Part shown: positions 63,861 to 64,000 of the stretch, piece by piece
Layout: every line of letters starts with the position of its first letter
Position numbering within the stretch: the first letter of the stretch is position 1
Assembly (NCBI GenBank): GCA_003194525.1
Contig: NBIV01000014.1
Coordinates: forward strand, 434,001 to 498,000
DNA: 64,000 nt
From: Gracilariopsis chorda
Lineage: Eukaryota > Rhodophyta > Florideophyceae > Gracilariales > Gracilariaceae
Direction of reading: 5' to 3'
Made by a program: the position numbers and the translations under genes
Notes under the pieces: model-generated
Told to the model about the DNA's origin: nothing
The model's database searches: none
Seen by the model: only the letters and a program-made list of their open reading frames with translations

Positions 63861-64000
63861 GTAAGTGAACAATTCTATGCTTAATAATGCGTACTATGCC
63901 TTGACCATCTGTTACTAACCACGCCTTACTTTTCTCATGTTCCGTGCTCCGTTTGTATCCTCACAGATGTACGTACGACTAGCTGAAGCACCAAATTTTC
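63861..64000 (+). other. Probable intron of NDUFS7 running to the window edge
   Basis: Begins GTAAGTG and contains CACAG at 63962-63966, but splicing there would give CTYD and a stop instead of the expected YG.LQLQ end. The true acceptor may lie outside. Confidence 0.5.

Overview
The window is nuclear DNA of an intron-poor eukaryote. The genes are ordinary eukaryotic housekeeping genes, many for nuclear-encoded organelle proteins: a mitochondrial ribosomal protein mL49, a probable mL50, complex I subunit NDUFS7/PSST and a PMP22/Mpv17 membrane protein. Each carries zero to two short GT-AG introns of about 50-150 nt. With long transposon-filled gaps between compact gene clusters, and Copia elements primed by an internal tRNA-iMet site, this fits a multicellular red alga best. 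That assignment is an inference; another intron-poor alga or a stramenopile is not excluded.

Layout. 0.3-2.6 kb: Spp2/GPKOW-like splicing factor, Rpp14 and mL49. 5.6-8.0 kb: Bre1-type E3 ligase whose RING lacks two zinc ligands. 10.3-10.9 kb: three-exon Tctex-type dynein light chain. 11.2-13.9 kb: divergent SEC23-like gene, divergently arranged with a 1024-residue disordered SAP-like protein (14.6-17.7 kb). 17.7-23.5 kb: aspartyl/asparaginyl-hydroxylase-like dioxygenase, ACAD10/11-type kinase-dehydrogenase fusion and an L-serine/threonine ammonia-lyase.

23.6-40.5 kb is a transposon island. It holds a PIF/Harbinger element with clean terminal repeats and TAA target duplication (23626-26524), a decayed Tc1/mariner element (26591-27982), and an old Ty1/copia fossil (28303-40452) delimited by two short LTRs and a CCCAG target duplication. 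The Copia copy has been entered by a second Copia copy (30228-33262), by a nearly intact DDE DNA transposon (37220-39614), and perhaps by an unexplained 757-bp block (35943-36699).

41.7-48.1 kb is an accessory-looking region: a membrane-anchored coiled-coil orphan followed by three divergent AIG1/GIMAP-like GTPase paralogues with different tails. This is the best candidate for an undescribed local system. A near-perfect 59-bp palindrome lies just downstream (49272-49330).

49.5-64 kb is housekeeping again: PAK1IP1/Mak11 (60S assembly) tail-to-tail with Ltv1 (40S assembly), a small unknown gene, TrmO-type tRNA methyltransferase, PMP22-like protein, mL50 candidate, EFL1 (60S maturation) and the start of NDUFS7. 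Four genes therefore serve cytosolic or mitochondrial ribosome production within about 14 kb, which may be chance. Splice structures were deduced by eye from consensus sites, frame and family alignment.
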